DNA of 64,000 bases from CAZOHC01 sp964579845 (lineage in GTDB: Bacteria; Patescibacteriota; Microgenomatia; Levybacterales; UBA12049): the NCBI GenBank assembly GCA_964579845.1, contig CAZOHC010000001.1, forward strand, positions 1 through 64,000, in the 5' to 3' direction. Within the stretch, counting starts at the first letter, position 1; every line of letters starts with the position of its first letter. The translations under genes were made by a program, and so were the position numbers. The notes under the pieces are model-generated. The model was not told the origin of the DNA. It ran no database searches and saw only the letters and a program-made list of their open reading frames with translations. This document shows, in pieces, positions 1 through 8,656 of this stretch.

Positions 1-121
1 GCCAGATACACTGAGGATCCGGCCTGACGAGGACATATGATCCGAATCGTTCAAGTCGCCTGCCGTGCCCGCTATCCAGCAGCGCATAATCATCCCATCC
101 TTTAGTGCTCAGTATTTTCAT
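1..121 (-). CDS. Class I SAM-dependent methyltransferase, N-terminal fragment (partial)
   Basis: The frame runs off the window edge, so only about 40 N-terminal residues are visible. They read like the start of the COG1092/RlmK-like methyltransferase family ([10 protein letters not shown], then LERFG and RPDPQ). The AdoMet-binding domain itself lies outside the window, so the assignment rests on this short N-terminal pattern alone. The gene overlaps the end of obgE in another frame, so the two are probably translationally coupled. Two ATGs are adjacent (124 and 121). An AAAGGG sits 5 bases before the second, which favours 121. Confidence 0.55.
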   Translation of the reverse strand, partial: MKILSTKGWDDYALLDSGHGRRLERFGSYVLVRPDPQCIW

Positions 122-1091
122 CATCACCCTTTCTTGCAGCAGCGACCAAAAACGTCTTCAGTGATGTAATCTGTGTGTCATCATATAGCGAAATCGTCTG
201 CACCTGTTTACCAAGAGGCGCCAGTGCGGTTTTGCAGGCTTCCAGATGTTCTTCATCTACCAGGTCAGTTTTGGTAAGGAGGATAATCTCTTCTTTATGC
301 AGTAGTGCTTCATTGTACTTTCTGAATTCCTCCCGAACCGTTTCATAATCTCTGAGAACATCATCACTTGAAGCGTCAATACAATGTATGAGCAGTTTCG
401 TCCGCTCGATATGCTTGAGAAACTTTATCCCGAGCCCCTTCCCCTCACTCGCGCCTTCAATCAATCCCGGAATGTCAGCAAGAATGATGTTCTCAAGCAT
501 TCCCAGATTCGGCTCAAGCGTTGTAAACGCATAGTTGCCTATCTTCGGTGACGCATTGGTGAGCAGACCGAGAAGACTGCTTTTCCCGGCATTCGGCAGA
601 CCGATCAATCCGATATCCGCGATCAGCAAGAGTTCGAGATGAACGTCGACCTCTGTTCCTTTTTCGCCGTACTCAAAGTAGGTCGGTGCTTGGTTCGTCG
701 CACTTTTAAATTCATTATTACCGCGTCCGCCTTTGCCGCCTTTGGCAACGAGGAGTTTGCGCTCTGTATCGATAATGTCATAGATTTTCCCTGATGACAG
801 TAAGGTCACCCTGGTTCCGGTCGGGATCGGGATAATCAGATCAGGGGCATTCTTTCCGAAGAGATTCTTTCGTTTCCCCGGAACGCCGTCTTCAGCTTTC
901 CAGACTTTTTTATAGCGAAATGGCTGGAGAGCACCGATATCATTGACCCCTTGAAAATAGACGTTTCCGCCGTTCCCACCGTTTCCGCCGTCAGGACCGC
1001 CTTTCGGATTCCCTTCATTTCTTCTGAATGTTGCGGCACCCCGCCCGCCGTCACCGGCTTTGACAGTAATTCTTACATCATCAACTAACAT
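102..1091 (-). CDS. obgE: Obg-family GTPase (ribosome assembly)
   Basis: Essential ribosome-associated GTPase of 50S maturation. The glycine-rich Obg fold occupies residues 1-155 ([28 protein letters not shown]). The G domain follows with G1 GLPNAGKS (164-171), G3 DIPG (206-209) and a G4 variant TKTD (273-276) instead of NKxD. At 329 residues it ends soon after the G domain, so the optional C-terminal OCT domain is absent. The start at 1091 is chosen because residues from there match the family ([14 protein letters not shown]). A longer frame from 1127 would run through the promoter. It is followed by a methyltransferase gene in the same transcript. Confidence 0.95.
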   Translation of the reverse strand: MLVDDVRITVKAGDGGRGAATFRRNEGNPKGGPDGGNGGNGGNVYFQGVNDIGALQPFRYKKVWKAEDGVPGKRKNLFGKNAPDLIIPIPTGTRVTLLSSGKIYDIIDTERKLLVAKGGKGGRGNNEFKSATNQAPTYFEYGEKGTEVDVHLELLLIADIGLIGLPNAGKSSLLGLLTNASPKIGNYAFTTLEPNLGMLENIILADIPGLIEGASEGKGLGIKFLKHIERTKLLIHCIDASSDDVLRDYETVREEFRKYNEALLHKEEIILLTKTDLVDEEHLEACKTALAPLGKQVQTISLYDDTQITSLKTFLVAAARKGDDENTEH

Positions 1092-1098
1092 AGCCTCA

Positions 1099-1107
1099 AT
1101 TGTACCA
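1099..1107 (-). promoter_or_regulatory. Extended -10 promoter of obgE, predicted leaderless
   Basis: On the minus strand TGG-TACAAT is followed by 7 bases and then the obgE ATG. Transcription would start at or next to the A of the start codon. No Shine-Dalgarno sequence is possible in that space. The -35 region is not recognisable. Confidence 0.6.
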
Positions 1108-1226
1108 TTTTGAGCTCTAGAAAGCATGCGTTTGTTATGTATTGTTCTGCTTGACCAATCATCGAATCTTTTTTATGCTAGACATATCTTAAGGCAGGAA
1201 GATACATAAACTCGTACGTATTCCAT

Positions 1227-1787
1227 ATGAAACGCCTGCCAAAAGAACAAATCACCATCGATCCGCTAGCGCTCCAGATCTGGGAAGAAGTCGTGTATTC
1301 GATGGACACCTACACGAACGACAGCCATGTTTCCAAATTTTACCTTCCTGAAGAACTGACCAAACACTGCAGACTGGTTGCAGCTGCATTCGCACAGATC
1401 CACTATGCCCCGATTCCGACGACTGAACAGGTCATGAAGACGAGACTTTTCGGCCTTTTCTACTTAACGATCATGTGCGGTATTCAGGCATATCTGAAAG
1501 AGCGGGCTATTTTTACGAGCTACGCACCGTATACGATTCAGAATGATGAGAAAGCGATTCGGGAACTGAAAAATAAGATCATGCATGACTTGGAAGAAGG
1601 CGTACCGGTCGAAGCACCATTATCTGAAGTCATGGATCTGTTCCTGAATCAACTGACGCCGATGAAACAGAAAATCGTCAAACAGACAAAAAACAGGATT
1701 TTCCATGAAGATTTGTTTGATAAATTCCTCCCGATGATTCTCGTCTGGGGCTACCTCTTCGCCAAAGAAATGGTTCTGGATTACTAA
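1227..1787 (+). CDS. Conserved-looking hypothetical protein
   Basis: A 186-residue protein that I do not recognise. It is largely alpha-helical by eye, with no signal peptide and no clear membrane segment, although the C-terminus is hydrophobic and aromatic (ILVWGYLFAKEMVLDY). A central stretch (LFGLFYLTIMCGIQAYL, about residues 74-90) is also hydrophobic but interrupted by charges outside it. No Shine-Dalgarno sequence precedes the ATG. It is divergent from obgE and stands alone before the next plus-strand orphan genes. Confidence 0.75.
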   Translation: MKRLPKEQITIDPLALQIWEEVVYSMDTYTNDSHVSKFYLPEELTKHCRLVAAAFAQIHYAPIPTTEQVMKTRLFGLFYLTIMCGIQAYLKERAIFTSYAPYTIQNDEKAIRELKNKIMHDLEEGVPVEAPLSEVMDLFLNQLTPMKQKIVKQTKNRIFHEDLFDKFLPMILVWGYLFAKEMVLDY

Positions 1788-1855
1788 AACGTAGTATCTC
1801 CCCTATCGTATCTACTCTGATATAGAAGAGGTCTCTTCACAACGAATATGTTGTC

Positions 1856-2677
1856 ATGGTAGCATTAATTATGCCCCATCCGGAAACCGGAGCCCGTTGG
1901 AAAGGCTTACAACACTATACTGAACACTTCATGGCTCCTGTCAACAAATCTGAAGAAGCTGCGCGTCTGCTTGAAGAACTCACACGGTATAAGGTTGTTC
2001 AACCCTCAGTCCCTCCGCTTGAGAATCTTACGGATCACTATGTTGACTATGCATTTCAAACCGCAGAGGAAGGAAAATGGAACCTCCGTTTGATGCAACC
2101 ACCCCAAAAAGGCTTCAATTATGTTAACGGAAACCATCGGGAAATGAGCCGACTGGAACACAGACTTGCAGAAAGACAATCACTGAGACTTCCTCAAGAA
2201 AATGCAGAAACTGAGGTACGACATGCCAAAGGTATTCATTTTATTGCAGAAAATATCAACATTATAGACGAACTTCTCGCAGGCCCGGCACGGGGACCGA
2301 CACAACGGCAGCCGAGATGGCTTATTGAAGCATCACTTCCGACCAAACGGGGAAGAGCGAGAGCTGATCTCATCATGATAGGTTCAGATAATCGAGTAAG
2401 AATACTCGAATTCGGTAACGGTATCTATAAACCTGATAAAGTAGAGCAACAAGCAGAAGGATTAAGTACATTTTATCGGGATATTAACGGCGTAGATATT
2501 CCAGCAAGCAGGGTTATTACACATGTCGTCCAATACCATATTGAGGGTGAAGTAAACGAGTTGACGGTTTTCCCGCCAAAACTGCTCCGGGAAAAACTTG
2601 ACCGGGTCCACCAGCAGGATAATATCTATGATCATCTCTACGCGTACACATTCAGACACGGACAACAAGCATCATGA
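1856..2677 (+). CDS. Hypothetical protein with a possible RecB-like PD-(D/E)XK fold
   Basis: A 273-residue protein of unknown function. The C-terminal half has the spacing of a RecB/Cas4-type nuclease core: ADLIMI with Asp171, then RILEFGNG with Glu185, then a QxxxxxxxxY-like segment (QQAEGLSTFY, 198-207). In active enzymes the middle motif is (D/E)xK. Here it reads E-F-G, so the catalytic lysine is missing. The first 150 residues are basic and polar with no motif I know. The stop overlaps the ATG of the next gene (ATGA), so the two are coupled. The fold call is inference. Confidence 0.7.
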   Translation: MVALIMPHPETGARWKGLQHYTEHFMAPVNKSEEAARLLEELTRYKVVQPSVPPLENLTDHYVDYAFQTAEEGKWNLRLMQPPQKGFNYVNGNHREMSRLEHRLAERQSLRLPQENAETEVRHAKGIHFIAENINIIDELLAGPARGPTQRQPRWLIEASLPTKRGRARADLIMIGSDNRVRILEFGNGIYKPDKVEQQAEGLSTFYRDINGVDIPASRVITHVVQYHIEGEVNELTVFPPKLLREKLDRVHQQDNIYDHLYAYTFRHGQQAS

Positions 2678-2883
2678 AAAAAGAAACCCGTACCCATCAC
2701 TCAGAACGGCACTATTCCCGAAAAGGGGGACACTTGGAACGGAGCAACTACTGGAAGACAGTTCAGCATGAACAAAAACTGGCAAACAGACGACGAACCA
2801 GTGAGTATGAGGGAAGAGAACAGTCGATTTTCAGTCCGTTAGTCGGCGTCGACGTTTTACTCTTTGAAGATGGAATGAAGTAA
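2674..2883 (+). CDS. Small basic hypothetical protein
   Basis: 69 residues, very rich in Arg, Lys, His and Glu (HHSERHYSRKGGHLERSNYW), with a hydrophobic end (VGVDVLLFEDGMK). It starts inside the stop codon of the preceding PD-(D/E)XK-like gene (4-base ATGA overlap). That supports real, coupled translation despite its size. No known family was recognised. It could be a partner of the upstream protein. Confidence 0.55.
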   Translation: MKKETRTHHSERHYSRKGGHLERSNYWKTVQHEQKLANRRRTSEYEGREQSIFSPLVGVDVLLFEDGMK

Positions 2884-2920
2884 CCCCCTCGGCTTGACTG
2901 AAGGTCTGATTAGCAATACA

Positions 2921-3349
2921 ATGGGCACTATGACCATCATGCTTCAGAGTAATGATACCTATGTGCTCCGCTTTGATAAAGGTGAGGAAGTTATCGCCGG
3001 TCTGGTCGCATTTGCGAAAGAGAACGAACTGACTGCCGGTGTCTTCAATGCAATCGGCGCCTGCAGTGAAGTAACGCTCGCATTTTATGATCTTGAAAAT
3101 AAAAAATATCTCGATCACACAATTTCTGAGGATCATGAAATCGTCTCGGTAACAGGCAATATCAGCCGTATGGACGAAAATCCGATTATTCACGCCCACG
3201 GTGTTTTTTCAGACAGAAACATGACAACCAGAGGAGGACATATCAAAGCGATAACTGTCTCTGCCACCTGTGAAGTGACGATAACTGAACTTATAGGCAA
3301 TCTTACCCGAGAATTTGATGAAGAAACCGGCCTCAATCTGCTCCGATAA
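2921..3349 (+). CDS. PPC/DUF296 domain protein
   Basis: A stand-alone PPC domain (plants and prokaryotes conserved; in plants linked to AT-hook DNA-binding proteins). Typical elements are YVLRFDKGEEV, a FNAIGA turn, IIHAHGVFSD and a GGH that contributes to the conserved histidine cluster. The bacterial function is not established. The open frame extends upstream to a TTG at 2894, but the domain begins only after the ATGs at 2921, 2930 and 2939. I chose 2921 (142 residues), with GAAGG about 16 bases before it. The exact start is uncertain. Confidence 0.85.
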   Translation: MGTMTIMLQSNDTYVLRFDKGEEVIAGLVAFAKENELTAGVFNAIGACSEVTLAFYDLENKKYLDHTISEDHEIVSVTGNISRMDENPIIHAHGVFSDRNMTTRGGHIKAITVSATCEVTITELIGNLTREFDEETGLNLLR

Positions 3350-3427
3350 ATTCTTATAAGCTTCTTACGCCAATCTTACCTAATTGTAGAGTTATAAATA
3401 TAGTATAGAGCGTACAGGGAGGATTGT

Positions 3428-4048
3428 ATGAAACAGCAAGTGATTTACCGTGACCCTGAGGCAGACAGGAAAGAAAATCTAAAAAAACGTATTCTTTCAT
3501 TACCGAAAGTAACACTACCGTTCCGGTCAAAGCGAAAAGTGCCGGAGGAAGTCCCGGGTGTTCCGAAAAAAGTTATGAGTGAGGTCAAAGAGGAAATTGT
3601 AAAAAAGGAACTACAGAAAACACTGGAACAAGAAGAAAAGCTACGTGATCTCACAAAAACAGGGAACCAAGTACTTTTCAAATGTGTCAGTACGTTTCCG
3701 TTTGATTTCTTTCCTGATGAAATAACTATCGAACCGACACAAGTGAATGCGAGTATTAAAACATTTTACTTAACACGACGACTTATCTCAGTTCCGATCA
3801 GGAATATCTCTGATATCTCAGTTCAGACAAGCATTTTTTTCGCATCCATCACCGTTATTGATAAATATTTCTCTGATAATTCATTCACCATCGATTACTT
3901 ACAAAAAGAAGAAGCAAAAAAGTTTCGGAAAATTGTTCAGGGACTCATCATCGCGACCAGAGAAGATCTCGATGTCAGCAGAATAGATACCGACACCCTG
4001 AAGAAACGAGCTGAACAACTCGGAAAAATGCGACAGCTGGAAACCTAA
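3428..4048 (+). CDS. Hypothetical protein with coiled linker and PH/GRAM-like domain
   Basis: 206 residues. The first 70 are charged and predicted helical or coiled (VKEEIVKKELQKTLEQEEKL). Residues about 85-180 look like a small beta-barrel of the bacterial PH-like type (VLFKCVSTFPFDFFPDEI, then YLTRRLISVPIRNISDISV, ending in a helix KKFRKIVQGLIIA). No transmembrane segment was seen. It is one of the few genes here with a strong ribosome binding site (AGGGAGG, 5 bases before the ATG). Its TAA overlaps the TAG of the convergent hydrolase gene. The fold assignment is by eye. Confidence 0.75.
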   Translation: MKQQVIYRDPEADRKENLKKRILSLPKVTLPFRSKRKVPEEVPGVPKKVMSEVKEEIVKKELQKTLEQEEKLRDLTKTGNQVLFKCVSTFPFDFFPDEITIEPTQVNASIKTFYLTRRLISVPIRNISDISVQTSIFFASITVIDKYFSDNSFTIDYLQKEEAKKFRKIVQGLIIATREDLDVSRIDTDTLKKRAEQLGKMRQLET

Positions 4049-5094
4049 GAAAAAACAATATCCGCGATATCCCGCCTTAGCGCATCTAACGCTGCAACGG
4101 ATTGCTTACGGTTCGGAAAGTGGTAATTCGAAAGTATGACGAACGCTTTGCCTAACCCAATGTCACAGAGAACCACACAACCGGTAAACCCTGTTTTCCC
4201 GATGGTGTGTGCAGTACGGTTCTTCCCCATATACCTAGGCTGGTCAAGCTCCCAACCCAGTCCCACAACGCCGTGACCTGACTGCAGCTGGTTTGTCGCC
4301 ATAGCACTGATCATCGCCTCTGAAAAAAATTGCCTCCCCTGTATTTTTCCTCGATTCAGAAGCATCCGGAGAAATTTTAGTAAGTCAGGGGCTGTTGAGA
4401 ACAATCCTGCACTTCCGGGAACAATCTTCTCCCGAAGGATAAAAGCACTCTCATCATGCACTTCTCCTCGGATTACTCTACCTCGCCAACGGTCATGCTC
4501 CGTAGGCACGATCCGATCACCCGGAAGATCTTCAGGGTAGAAGCTCGTATCCTGCATCCGTAGCGGGTTAAAGAAGATCTCCTGAGCTAGTTCCGGAAGA
4601 CTTTTCCCGCTCAATTCTTCAATGAGAAGACCAAGGAGAATACTCGTAGCATTTGAATAGGACATGTGTTCCCCGGGCGGTTCGGAAAATTGTGTGGTCA
4701 GAATCTTTTCTATAATCTCGTCAGCACCGAGGTCTTTATAAGAGGAGAGTGGTTCAGTAAACGATAACGTCTGTGATAAAAGATGCCGGGCAGTGATCTC
4801 GTCTCTAAAATTTGTTCGTAATGCCGGGAGTGTTTCTGCTATTTTTTGGTCGAGTGTGAGCATTCGCCGGTCAATAAGATAAAGCGCCAGTGACGCGACC
4901 GGTATCGATTTGGTAATTGATGCGACATCATAAATCGAATCCCGTTTAACAATCGGTGCGGATTTTTCGTAGGTAAATCGGCCGCCCGGAATAATACTCT
5001 GATTCCCGAACGTATCGACCACACCGACGACACCGCCCGGAAACACACTGTCTGTCACTGCTTTTTCAAGTCGATAACGGATCCTGTCTTCCAT
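4045..5094 (-). CDS. Serine hydrolase, beta-lactamase class C / EstB-like
   Basis: Penicillin-binding-protein-fold serine hydrolase of 349 residues. With the start at 5094, the nucleophile motif SITK is at residues 59-62, the YSN motif at 146-148 and the third motif appears as HTIGKTG around 296-302. There is no signal peptide, so it is probably cytoplasmic and more likely an esterase or peptidase than a resistance enzyme. The ATG at 5103 lies inside the -10 box (TATAATG), so 5094 is the likely start. It is convergent with the PH-like gene, with the two stops overlapping by 4 bases. Confidence 0.88.
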   Translation of the reverse strand: MEDRIRYRLEKAVTDSVFPGGVVGVVDTFGNQSIIPGGRFTYEKSAPIVKRDSIYDVASITKSIPVASLALYLIDRRMLTLDQKIAETLPALRTNFRDEITARHLLSQTLSFTEPLSSYKDLGADEIIEKILTTQFSEPPGEHMSYSNATSILLGLLIEELSGKSLPELAQEIFFNPLRMQDTSFYPEDLPGDRIVPTEHDRWRGRVIRGEVHDESAFILREKIVPGSAGLFSTAPDLLKFLRMLLNRGKIQGRQFFSEAMISAMATNQLQSGHGVVGLGWELDQPRYMGKNRTAHTIGKTGFTGCVVLCDIGLGKAFVILSNYHFPNRKQSVAALDALRRDIADIVFS

Positions 5095-5101
5095 GGTTCG
5101 C

Positions 5102-5107
5102 ATTATA
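5102..5107 (-). promoter_or_regulatory. -10 TATAAT of the serine hydrolase, predicted leaderless
   Basis: A perfect TATAAT on the minus strand is followed by 7 bases and then the ATG at 5094. This sets the start codon and excludes the upstream ATG at 5103, which lies in the promoter itself. Confidence 0.65.
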
Positions 5108-5149
5108 GCCTATTTTGTAATCCAGCTTATTTACATCACGTACTGCCTG

Positions 5150-5158
5150 TGTTATAAC
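5150..5158 (+). promoter_or_regulatory. Extended -10 promoter of the beta-repeat membrane protein
   Basis: TGT-TATAAC on the plus strand lies 12 bases before the ATG at 5171, giving a 5' leader of only a few bases. It is back-to-back with the promoter of the serine hydrolase, about 45 bases apart. Confidence 0.5.
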
Positions 5159-5170
5159 AGACTCAACTGC

Positions 5171-6391
5171 ATGATGAAGAAACAATTATTTTCCCTCATC
5201 TTAGTCGTACCGTTTTTCCTCTTCTCACTCATTTTTGCTCCTGTCATGACGCATGCTGCGACGTTTAGAAGCGGTGAGACCGTGTCAGTTGATGATAATC
5301 TGGAGGATCTCTATGCTGCAGGCGGTACTGTCGTCATCAATGCGCCGGTGACAAATGATCTGGCTATTGCCGGTGGAACGCTGAATCTGGATGCTCCTGT
5401 CTCGAATTCTGTTTTTGCATCCGGCGGCACCATAAACGTACGAGGCACGATAGGAAATACGCTTCGGGCTGCCGGCGGAACGATTACTGTCTCATCTGCC
5501 GTCGCACGTGATGTCTTGCTCTTTGGAGGAACGATCACCGTCGATCGAGAAGCATCGATCTCAGGTGATCTGGTCGTCAACGGGGGTCAGGTTATGATTC
5601 AGTCTCCTGTCACCGGTGATGTCTATGTGAACGGCGGACAGGTAACAATCGATGCGGAAATAGGGGGGAACGTCGAAGGGAATGTAGAAAATCTGGTTCT
5701 CGGAAGTCAGGCAGTGATACAGGGGGATCTACGCTATGAGTCATCACAACGTGCTGTTATCAGAGACGGAGCTGTTATAAACGGACAGGAAGATTTTCGC
5801 CGGATGGAACGAGCTGATCGTGACGGTGCGAAGATAGCGGGTCTCATCTCAACGTTCTCATTTTATAAATTAATCGCTGATATTCTCGGTAGTCTCGCAC
5901 TCATCTACATTTTCTATACCTTTACCAGACGAGTTGTCGAGCGGGGAATGGTCGAACCGGTGAAAAAGGGGCTATTGGGAATAGCCGCACTCATCCTAGG
6001 TCCGATTATCGGGTTTTTCCTTCTCATCTTGATTCTCCCCGGGATTGTCATGCTCATTCTCTATGGTCTCCTGCTTCTCCTTGCGACTTTTATCAGCAAG
6101 ATCTTCCTCGGCTGGATGATCATGCGGTGGTGGTACGGTCGGAATAACCGACGATATACACTCGACTGGAAGGCAGCGGTTGTCGGGCCACTGGTAATGT
6201 TCCTGCTCCTTCTTATCCCGGTTCTGGGCTGGTTTATCAGCTTTATCATTTACCTGATCGCATTCGGTAGCCTCCTCACTGAGATAGCATCCTGGATATC
6301 ATCCCCTGACCAAGAGAGAGCAACACCTCATGAAGAAAGTCCTGCGAAAACAAATCGTCCGGTACGACGACTCGCGAAAAAAGGCAAATAA
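5171..6391 (+). CDS. Bactofilin-like beta-repeat protein with signal peptide and membrane domain
   Basis: 406 residues from the ATG at 5171 (a second ATG follows directly). Signal peptide at about residues 1-30 ending MTHAA. Residues about 35-190 are right-handed beta-helix-like repeats of roughly 20 residues marked by GGTI/GGTL/GGQV, as in polymer-forming cytoskeletal (bactofilin-like) proteins. Three to five hydrophobic segments follow (about 215-365), then a basic tail. Exported repeats anchored by a C-terminal membrane domain suggest an envelope role; the exact job is unknown. The frame is open further upstream to 5093, but that would run across both promoters. Confidence 0.82.
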   Translation: MMKKQLFSLILVVPFFLFSLIFAPVMTHAATFRSGETVSVDDNLEDLYAAGGTVVINAPVTNDLAIAGGTLNLDAPVSNSVFASGGTINVRGTIGNTLRAAGGTITVSSAVARDVLLFGGTITVDREASISGDLVVNGGQVMIQSPVTGDVYVNGGQVTIDAEIGGNVEGNVENLVLGSQAVIQGDLRYESSQRAVIRDGAVINGQEDFRRMERADRDGAKIAGLISTFSFYKLIADILGSLALIYIFYTFTRRVVERGMVEPVKKGLLGIAALILGPIIGFFLLILILPGIVMLILYGLLLLLATFISKIFLGWMIMRWWYGRNNRRYTLDWKAAVVGPLVMFLLLLIPVLGWFISFIIYLIAFGSLLTEIASWISSPDQERATPHEESPAKTNRPVRRLAKKGK

Positions 6392-6432
6392 TCCCATTAG
6401 CATTTAGTAAATAGTAATTAGTAATTAATTTT
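6392..6432. repeat. AT-rich word repeats (TAGTAATTAG type)
   Basis: The short gap holds overlapping near-copies of AGTAATTAG (TAGTAAATAGTAATTAG, then TAATTAA). It is one of several intergenic spaces in this window built from variants of a single short word. Confidence 0.45.
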
Positions 6433-7059
6433 ATGTATATCACCCACTTACTCCATTCCTGTTTACTTGTTGAAGAAAAGGATAAGGCTGTGCTCATCGA
6501 TCCCGGCGAATATACCGATCAAGCAGGGATTATGACGCAAAGCAATCTCTCCCACCTCGATACGATTCTCATCACGCACGAGCACTTCGACCACTTCTCA
6601 CTGCCGCTGGTTACAAGTCTGCATAAGAAATTCCCTGAGGCAGTCATAATCAGTACACCATCCGTGGTGAGGAAACTCAAGCATGAAGGAATTAGCGCAA
6701 CTGAAAAAGAAACAGTAGACATAGCACTCGAACCAGTTACCCACGAAGAAATTCTCTTCGCGTCTGTTCCTGAGAACAATAAATTTACCGTTTTTAATCG
6801 ATTAACTCACCCGGGTGATTCGTACCAATTCGCATCAGGAACCGAGATACTTGCGATGCCGATGATCGCACCATGGGGTAGTCTGGTCGAGGCGATGAAA
6901 AAAATAATTGAAGTAAAACCGAAACTCGTCATCCCGATTCATGACTGGCATTGGAAAGATGAGGCCAAAGAAGCATTTTATCCGAGAGTGACTGACTATC
7001 TGAAAGAGTATGATATCGTATTTAAACCGCTCACACCCGGCGAGAGGACCGAGGTCTAA
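6433..7059 (+). CDS. MBL-fold metal-dependent hydrolase (UlaG-like)
   Basis: 208-residue metallo-beta-lactamase-fold protein. The metal motif is ITHEHFDHFS (about residues 48-57), preceded by LIDPGEY at the first strand. A later conserved aspartate/histidine region includes VIPIHDWHW near residue 176. It resembles the 'L-ascorbate-6-P lactonase/UlaG-like' branch used widely for uncharacterised hydrolases, so the substrate is unknown. No Shine-Dalgarno sequence is visible; the ATG follows an AT-rich word repeat. Confidence 0.85.
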   Translation: MYITHLLHSCLLVEEKDKAVLIDPGEYTDQAGIMTQSNLSHLDTILITHEHFDHFSLPLVTSLHKKFPEAVIISTPSVVRKLKHEGISATEKETVDIALEPVTHEEILFASVPENNKFTVFNRLTHPGDSYQFASGTEILAMPMIAPWGSLVEAMKKIIEVKPKLVIPIHDWHWKDEAKEAFYPRVTDYLKEYDIVFKPLTPGERTEV

Positions 7060-7197
7060 GGATATTAGGCTTTATATCTTCGTTTAATTTCTCTCAGTTA
7101 TTTGCAAATCTTCCCCCTCTACTAGATTAATAACCATAATAAAAGGGTATGTGACTGCTGTTGAAAGGATGACAGTAGCAATTGTGAATACAGCGTA
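7060..7197. other. Intergenic gap between convergent genes
   Basis: 138 bases between the MBL-fold gene (plus) and rpsI (minus). Just after the rpsI stop there is an imperfect hairpin (GCTACTGTCA with ACAGCAGTCA on the minus strand) without a proper U-tract. It may be a weak terminator of the long ribosomal transcript. Nothing else is seen. Confidence 0.3.
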
Positions 7198-7677
7198 TTA
7201 GCGCTTTGGTGATTGGAGTTTGCGGCGTGATTTTCCTCCCATGCCGACTTTACGTCGCTCACGGACTCTCGCATCGCGAGTGAGGAATCCTTTATCTTTG
7301 AGGATTTTTCGGTATGCTTCAGGATCGTAGTTATTTAACGCACGTGCGATACCATGTACCACAGCATCGAGCTGTCCTGCAGGTCCGCCGCCTTCTACTT
7401 TAATCGTGAACGTAAATTTATTCTGAGCGTTCGCAACTCTCAATGGTTCGGAATAACGATAGCGATTCAGATCACCTGAAAAATACTCGGCAATCGGCTT
7501 CTGGTTGACGATAATATCACCTTTATTCACTTCGACTTTATTCCATTCCATACCGTCACGAAGCGTATCATATAACCTGACACGGGCAACTGCTTCACGT
7601 CTGCGACCGACGGCGAACGTATAGTCACGTTTTGTTGTTTTTCCGTTTTTAACTGATGCTGTTACTTTATCTGCCAT
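7198..7677 (-). CDS. rpsI: 30S ribosomal protein S9 (uS9)
   Basis: Full-length S9 of 159 residues. The core starts at FAVGRRREAVARVRLY, and the protein ends in the conserved basic tail (SRRKLQSPKR) that reaches the P-site tRNA. The first 20 residues are a basic lead-in. It is the last gene of the minus-strand translation block, 8 bases after rplM, in the usual rplM-rpsI pair. Confidence 0.97.
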   Translation of the reverse strand: MADKVTASVKNGKTTKRDYTFAVGRRREAVARVRLYDTLRDGMEWNKVEVNKGDIIVNQKPIAEYFSGDLNRYRYSEPLRVANAQNKFTFTIKVEGGGPAGQLDAVVHGIARALNNYDPEAYRKILKDKGFLTRDARVRERRKVGMGGKSRRKLQSPKR

Positions 7678-7685
7678 AATAATGT

Positions 7686-8123
7686 TTATGAAACCTCCTG
7701 TAATTTCTTATCTCCGAATTTGTGTTCTTCTCCTGCTGAGATGTGCAGTCTTTTTAACATTCTGTCTCTGAGTTTGTTCTGCGGAAGCATGCCTTTTACC
7801 GCATGGTTAATAATCTCTTCAGGCTTTCTGTTGCGGAGGTCTTTGAGGCTTTCTGCCTTAAATCCACCCGGATAGCCTGAGTGACGATAGTACATTTTAT
7901 TCTCTTCTTTTTTTCCACTGACTTTTACGTCTTTTGCGTTAATAACGACGACGTTATCACCACAGTCAAGGTTTCGAACAAAGTATGGTTTGGATTTTCC
8001 CATCAGAAGCTTTGCGATCTCACCTGAGACACGGCCAAGTGTCTTGCCTTTGACATCGATAATGTACCACGCACGAATAATATCCTTCTCTCTTGTCGGT
8101 GCTGTCATATGTTGATTCATCAT
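7686..8123 (-). CDS. rplM: 50S ribosomal protein L13 (uL13)
   Basis: 145 residues with the family signatures WYIIDVKGKTLGRVS, YFVRNLDCGDNVVVINA, and AVKGMLPQNKLRDRML. The start lies 2 bases after the rplQ stop, so it is cotranscribed and probably coupled. The first ATG (MMNQHM) and the second are adjacent, so the start may be one codon later. Confidence 0.97.
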   Translation of the reverse strand: MMNQHMTAPTREKDIIRAWYIIDVKGKTLGRVSGEIAKLLMGKSKPYFVRNLDCGDNVVVINAKDVKVSGKKEENKMYYRHSGYPGGFKAESLKDLRNRKPEEIINHAVKGMLPQNKLRDRMLKRLHISAGEEHKFGDKKLQEVS

Positions 8124-8125
8124 GA

Positions 8126-8656
8126 TTACTTCGACTCCTTTTTGGCAGACTTTTTCACTGCTGCTTTTTTGACTGTCTTTTTCACGGTTTTCTTCACAGT
8201 CGGTTTCTTAACAGAAGCGGTTGCTTCTACACTTTCTTTCTCCGGTTCACTCTTTTCACCTTTTGCCGTCTTCTTTCCTGTCGGTACCACTGCTGTCATT
8301 GCAGGCTTCTCAACCCATTCCAGAATAACGACATTCGCATTATCCTGCAGTCTGGTTCCCATTTTAATGATACGGGTATATCCACCCGGACGATCTTTAA
8401 ACCTTGGGCCGATATCACTAAGCATTTTCTTCAGTGCCTGTGCATTGAGATACGGCTGAACGAGTGAATGAGCTTTCGCGTCGCCTACCCGTGCTTTGGT
8501 CACCAGTTTCTCGATCAATGGGCGCACAGCTTTGGCTTTTTCTTCTGTCGTCTGAATCCGTTCATGGACCACCAACTGAGAAGCCAGCCCTTTAAAAAGT
8601 GCTTTCCTTTCATTAGTGTCACGTTTCAGTTGTCGTCCGAATACATTTTTTCTCAT
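8126..8656 (-). CDS. rplQ: 50S ribosomal protein L17 (bL17) with Lys-rich C-terminal tail
   Basis: The core matches L17 (MRKNVFGRQLKRDTNERKAL, then HERIQTTEEKAKAVRPLIEKL). I start at 8656 where the family begins; an upstream ATG at 8689 would add 11 unconserved residues. After residue about 115 there is an unusual tail of about 60 residues rich in Lys, Val and Thr with repeated TVKK (KKPTVKKTVKKTVKK). The same motif occurs in the tails of S17 and L4 in this window. Confidence 0.95.
   Translation of the reverse strand: MRKNVFGRQLKRDTNERKALFKGLASQLVVHERIQTTEEKAKAVRPLIEKLVTKARVGDAKAHSLVQPYLNAQALKKMLSDIGPRFKDRPGGYTRIIKMGTRLQDNANVVILEWVEKPAMTAVVPTGKKTAKGEKSEPEKESVEATASVKKPTVKKTVKKTVKKAAVKKSAKKESK

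Noticed and set aside
4045..4048. A frame error joining the PH-like and hydrolase genes
   Set aside because: They are on opposite strands; CTAA simply gives TAG on one and TAA on the other, a compact convergent overlap.
5093..5170. An upstream extension of the beta-repeat protein
   Set aside because: It overlaps the -10 boxes of both divergent genes; the signal peptide begins at 5171.
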